Shown one piece after another: positions 61,059 through 64,000 of a stretch of 64,000 nt of DNA (positions within the stretch are counted from its first letter, which is position 1; each line of letters opens with the position of its first letter). Location: NCBI RefSeq assembly GCF_029892105.1, contig NZ_JARZAJ010000005.1:186001-250000 (forward strand). Direction: 5' to 3'. The stretch is from Kitasatospora sp. GP82 (GTDB lineage Bacteria > Actinomycetota > Actinomycetes > Streptomycetales > Streptomycetaceae). A program made the translations under genes and the position numbers. A model generated the notes under the pieces. The model was not told the origin of the DNA. It saw nothing but the letters and a program-made list of their open reading frames with translations, and searched no databases.

Positions 61059-61718
61059 CTACGCCTTGATCAAGCGGGCGGTGACTGCGGTGAGCCACAG
61101 GAGGCCGAGGCCGGCGCCGGCGGTGAAGGCCAGGACGGTGGCGGAGGAGGCTGCGAAACCCGTGAGGACGCCGAGGGGCATGAGGCGGGAGCTGAGGGCC
61201 CATCCACGGTACTGGTGGGCGGCAAAGTGGCGGGCCAGAACGAGGAAGGCCGCGCACAGGGCGAGGTAGCCCACCGTGCCGCTGAGCATGTGGATGCTGC
61301 CGTGCCAGCTCAGTGAGGCGGCGTGGGTATCGGGGGCACCAGCGGGAAAGCCGCCACCGGGGTCGGCGGTGAACACCGCGGCGAGCAAGAACGAGGCGCC
61401 GAAGACGCCGATCAGCCGGGGTGCCCACATCCCGCCGGGTGTGTCTCGCAGCGCACGGCGCATCCCGACCGCGCCGGCGATGACCAGTACGCCGGTCAGC
61501 AGGAAGCTGGTCACCTGGATCCAGCCGAGGCCGCCGAGGCTGAGCTGGCTGATCGCGTTGCGGGTGAAGTCGAAGCCGTCACGCGTCAGCCCCTGGGTCA
61601 CGCCCAGGCCCAGGAACAGCGGGCCTGCCACGATGCCGCCGGTCACAAGGGCGCGGGTTGTCGGCCAGGTCGATACCGGCACGGCAGTGGTGATCGGAGC
61701 TTCGATGGTGTGGGTCAT
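61059..61718 (-). CDS. DUF998 family membrane protein
   Basis: The ATG at 61718 follows a G-run GGGGGGGAAG. The 219-residue protein has about six membrane segments: ALVTGGIVAGPLFLGLGVTQ, WIQVTSFLLTGVLVIAGAVG, LIGVFGASFLLAAVF, then HMLSGTVGYLALCAAFLVLA and two near the end. FDFTRNAISQLSLGGLGW is the conserved loop of DUF998. Function unknown. Divergent from a TetR gene with which it shares operator-like repeats, so it is probably under that regulator. Confidence 0.87.
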   Translation of the reverse strand: MTHTIEAPITTAVPVSTWPTTRALVTGGIVAGPLFLGLGVTQGLTRDGFDFTRNAISQLSLGGLGWIQVTSFLLTGVLVIAGAVGMRRALRDTPGGMWAPRLIGVFGASFLLAAVFTADPGGGFPAGAPDTHAASLSWHGSIHMLSGTVGYLALCAAFLVLARHFAAHQYRGWALSSRLMPLGVLTGFAASSATVLAFTAGAGLGLLWLTAVTARLIKA

Positions 61719-61740
61719 CGGTGTCTTCCCCCCCCAGGAA

Positions 61741-61813
61741 AGAACTAGACGGTGTGGTACTCGTTGGCGCTGAGCGATACAGTAAACCCACAAGAACTAG
61801 ACTGTCCAGTACT
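61741..61813. promoter_or_regulatory. Paired operator-like 21-mers between DUF998 and TetR genes
   Basis: Two direct copies, 61741-61761 and 61793-61813, each start AGAACTAGAC and end GTACT and agree in 17 of 21 positions. One lies next to each promoter. The second includes ACTGTCCAGT, an imperfect dyad. They are likely sites for the TetR encoded at 61828. Confidence 0.6.
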
Positions 61814-61827
61814 GACTAGGAGCCGTC

Positions 61828-62448
61828 ATGGAAGCGCGCGATGAGAGCCGATCGGCCCGCAAACACAGGGCGATCATGGACGCCGCAACTCAGGCGTTCA
61901 TGGACAAGGGCTACTCGGGAACCAGCATGGACGACATCGCGAAGCTGGCCGCGGTCTCCAAGCAGACCGTCTACAAGCACTTCGCCGACAAGGAGAAGCT
62001 GTTCGCCGAGATCGTCCTGGCCACCACCGACCGGGTCGACGCCATGGTCGACCTGGTGGCCGACATCCCGGCTGACGCCGATCGACTGGAGGAGAACCTC
62101 ACCCGGCTCGCCCGCCAGTTCCTGGCCGCCCTCACCCAACCGCAGGTACTCCAGCTGCGGCGCCTGATCATCGCCAACGCCGACACCTTCCCCGAGCTAG
62201 GGGCCGCCTGGTACGAGCGGGGCTTCGAACGAGTCCTCGCCACCCTGGCGGCAACCTTCCAACATCTCGCCGACGAGGAACTGCTCCGGATCGACGATCC
62301 GCTGCTGGCCGCCAACCACTTCTCCGGCCTGCTGCTCTGGATCCCCGTGAACAAAGCCATGTTCCACGGCAGCCCCCAGCACACACAGGACGAACTCGAC
62401 CGCTACGCCACCGCCGGCGTCGAGGCCTTCCTCGGCGCCTATCGCTGA
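61828..62448 (+). CDS. TetR-family regulator of the DUF998 gene
   Basis: The 206-residue protein has the TetR_N domain RKHRAIMDAATQAFMDKGYS, then MDDIAKLAAVSKQTVYKHFA (about 34-53) and DKEKLFAEIV. The C-domain is of the TetR_C type with LQLRRLIIANADTFPELGAA. The divergent arrangement with the DUF998 gene and two shared 21-mers suggests control of that gene and of itself. Its 3' end abuts the integrase remnant. Confidence 0.9.
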   Translation: MEARDESRSARKHRAIMDAATQAFMDKGYSGTSMDDIAKLAAVSKQTVYKHFADKEKLFAEIVLATTDRVDAMVDLVADIPADADRLEENLTRLARQFLAALTQPQVLQLRRLIIANADTFPELGAAWYERGFERVLATLAATFQHLADEELLRIDDPLLAANHFSGLLLWIPVNKAMFHGSPQHTQDELDRYATAGVEAFLGAYR

Positions 62449-63386
62449 ACCCAGCGGCAAGCCCGCCTCCTGCAGCGGAACTCGAAGCGGTTGAAGTTGC
62501 GCGGCTCGATCGGCGTCCCGCAGCGGGTGGTGAACACGAGGTCGGAGTCGGTCCACAGCTCGCCAGCGGCCAGCTTGTCGGCCGCGCGGCGCTTCTGACG
62601 CAGCAGCAGCGCCGCGCGGCAGATCTCGGGCAGCGGGAGCATCGACTCCGAAGCATCGGTCTTGACCTCGGAGTGCAGCAGTCGGCGGCGCACGCGCTGG
62701 AGCTGCTGCTGGACGGGGATCTCGCCCCGGTCCAGCATGACGTCCGACCAGCACAGGCCGAGCACTTCGCCCTTGCGCAGACCGAGGACCAGGATCATCA
62801 CATACGCGCCGTACAGCGGGTCGCGCGCGGTGCGGGCCGACTCCAGGAAGCGGCTGGCCTCCTCGACCGACCACGGGACGACCTTGCGGCTGCGCGGCTT
62901 CGCCATCTTGACGAGCTGGGCGACGTTGCGCGAGATCATCTCCTCGCTGATCGCGTAGGTGAGCGCGCGCTGCGGAGCACGGTGCGGGCGTCGGCGACGG
63001 AGCGCTTGGACAGGACCTGCTCGCAGCACCTGCCGATCGCGCAGCACTTCCGCCGCTCCTTGGGGCGGCGCTCGTCCTTGCCCTGGGCACAGCACTGGCA
63101 GGTCGTGCCGAGCCTGTTCAGCCACTCGCGCACGTCGCGGACGCTGAGCTTGTCGACCCGCTTGGAGCCGAGGAACGGCCCGATGTACAGGCGCACGGCC
63201 GTCTCGTAGGTCGCCGCAGTGAGCGGCTTGAGGTTGACCTCGACCTCCTCCTTCAGCCAGAAGGCGAGGTACTGCTCCATGGTGGGCGTGCCGGTGGCCA
63301 CCGGGCCGGCCTTGGCGGCGTTGTGGAGCTTGAGCCACTTGTCGTTTAGGGCCTCTGGCGCGTTGGCGGCACGAAAGTACAGCAAC
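62449..63386 (-). pseudogene. Tyrosine-type integrase, truncated at both ends and frameshifted
   Basis: Read from 63386 on the minus strand: PTMEQYLAFWLKEEVEVNLK, then TCQCCAQGKDERRPKERRKC with a Cys-rich insert, up to VADARTVLRSA. An extra dinucleotide in the GCGCGC run at 62963-62970 then shifts the frame. In the next frame it continues LTYAISEEMISRNVAQLVKM, LGLRKGEVLGL (first catalytic Arg) and TTRCGTPIEPRNFNRFEF. It ends before the HxxR/Tyr part, where family members continue for about 90 residues, so the enzyme is dead. The N-terminal ~50-60 residues are also missing, cut inside the 40-bp repeat copy B. Confidence 0.88.
63347..63386. repeat. 40-bp direct repeat, copy B (att-like)
   Basis: Matches copy A (60431-60470) in 35 of 40 positions. 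It forms the broken 5' end of the integrase remnant; on the minus strand both copies read LLYFRA followed by different residues. This is where the integrase lost its start. Confidence 0.85.
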
Positions 63387-63743
63387 TACTCCGGCTGCTG
63401 GCCACCTTCATCAACCGCCGGGTCAGGCAGACCGCCCTCGCGAGCGGCTGACGCCGGATCGGCGGAGCTGACGTCAGGGGATGCGCCGAGCATGAGAGCG
63501 CCGAGCCGCCCGAAAAGGAGCGATCATCGTCCGGTGGGCATGCACACCGGACGAGGGCAAGCCCGGTTCAAGGCGATGCTGGCCCGCGTGTGCCCGCCCA
63601 CTGTCGAGGTCGGGAGCCACGCACGCCATGGAGGACGCCCTGGCACCCGCTGCAGCGAAGCTGGGTTCCACCAACCTGGCGCCCAGTGCGGGACGGGCGG
63701 CCCGGCTCGGCCGCCGAGGGCGGCGTGCTCCGAGAGCAGCAGG
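63387..63743. other. Junction region right of the integrase remnant
   Basis: The first ~65 bases, in the plus-strand frame ending at 63451, read LLRLLATFINRRVRQTALAS and a stop, which looks like the tail of a lost gene cut at the repeat. The rest shows no gene I can support. Confidence 0.35.
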
Positions 63744-63992
63744 TCATGGTTCGAGAAGGGCGGTCAGGACGACGGCGGGGTCTGCGTCCGGTGGTCCGGC
63801 CGGCCACCAGGTGCCTCGGTCCTTGGTGTACGGGTAGCACAGCCCGTCCTGACCCAGGCGCAGTTGGGCGTCGCGGCCCTCGGCGGGCCAAGGCCATACG
63901 CACGGGTGCGCAGGACGTGTCAAGAGCGGCTTCGCCCACTCGGCGCAGTGCGAGAAGATGGCGCCGGTACCCACCGCAGACGGCTGCGGCAC
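63744..63992 (-). CDS. Hypothetical protein, possibly extending past the window
   Basis: The minus-strand frame encodes at least 82 residues, including FSHCAEWAKPLLTRPAHPCV and LRLGQDGLCYPYTKDRGTWW, a composition that looks like a real folded protein. The frame remains open to the right edge, so the start may lie outside the window; the GTG at 63992 is only the first in-window choice. I do not recognise the family. Confidence 0.4.
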   Translation of the reverse strand: MPQPSAVGTGAIFSHCAEWAKPLLTRPAHPCVWPWPAEGRDAQLRLGQDGLCYPYTKDRGTWWPAGPPDADPAVVLTALLEP

Positions 63993-64000
63993 ATGTTCGG

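Noticed and set aside
63474-63674. Small minus-strand frame near the right edge
   Set aside because: Poor codon use and no recognisable sequence; likely chance.

Overview
The window is chromosomal DNA from a high-GC actinobacterium of the Streptomycetaceae (Streptomyces or a close relative such as Kitasatospora). The evidence is codon usage with almost all third positions G or C, many GTG starts, a BldG protein nearly identical to the Streptomyces one, a WblA homologue, a Streptomyces-type Crp, and mycothiol-type enzymes. Most of the window is a very old actinobacterial core block: its order (helicase, tad genes, ssd, HAD protein, acs, holin-like protein, EphE-like hydrolase, marP, nudL, nth, crp, MBL hydrolase, RidA, DUF4177, two Get3-like ATPases, wblA/whiB4, ponA-type PBP, metallophosphoesterase) parallels S. 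coelicolor around bldG to wblA (SCO3549 to SCO3579) and M. tuberculosis around Rv3649 to Rv3683. These parallels are from memory, not from a search.

Layout. 1-5.5 kb: a DUF3592-like membrane protein cut by the edge, two lipoproteins, a methyltransferase, a cyclophilin-fold protein, and the anti-sigma/BldG pair that controls development. 5.6-8.0 kb: a MrfA/YprA-type helicase. 8.0-14.5 kb, minus strand: a tad pilus operon (ssd/tadZ, tadA, a 33-codon membrane ORF, tadB, tadC, a DUF4244 pilin, two TadE-like proteins). Between ssd and the HAD gene lies a 6C small RNA on the minus strand. 15-34 kb: HAD hydrolase, degenerate Fic protein, CooC-like ATPase, SulP-carbonic anhydrase fusion, YiiX-like protein, acetyl-CoA synthetase, a sensor kinase with an N-terminally truncated response regulator, NhaA, a holin-like protein, EphE-like hydrolase, YdjM-like protein, MarP, NudL and Nth.

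34.2-48.6 kb is the accessory part. It separates nth from crp, which lie side by side or nearly so in relatives. It holds a secreted carboxylesterase with its TetR and matching operator-like palindromes, decayed DUF998 sequence, an orphan membrane protein and a methyltransferase that share a dyad operator, an ECF sigma factor with SnoaL-like tail, a mycothiol-type enzyme, a flavodiiron-like MBL protein, a COG4705 membrane protein, a cyclophilin, and a second TetR next to a single-module type I PKS (KS-AT-degenerate DH-ACP).

48.6-60.2 kb returns to the core block: Crp, MBL hydrolase, NUDIX, RidA, DUF4177, the two Get3-like ATPases, WblA, class A PBP, YqeY, an excisionase-like antitoxin with a wrecked PIN toxin, and a metallophosphoesterase. 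A tRNA-Pro(CGG) at 60.3 kb begins a scarred region: a 40-bp imperfect direct repeat flanks about 2.9 kb carrying DUF4287, DUF998 and TetR genes and an integrase remnant that has lost both ends and carries a frameshift.

The most rewarding leads are the 33-codon ORF locked into the tad operon by two stop/start overlaps, the telomere-like hexamer array in front of the pilin gene, paired palindromes in the wblA-PBP, TetR-esterase, orphan-gene and PKS promoters, and the asymmetry of the two Get3-like P-loops. I saw no CRISPR array, no intact phage and no insertion sequence.
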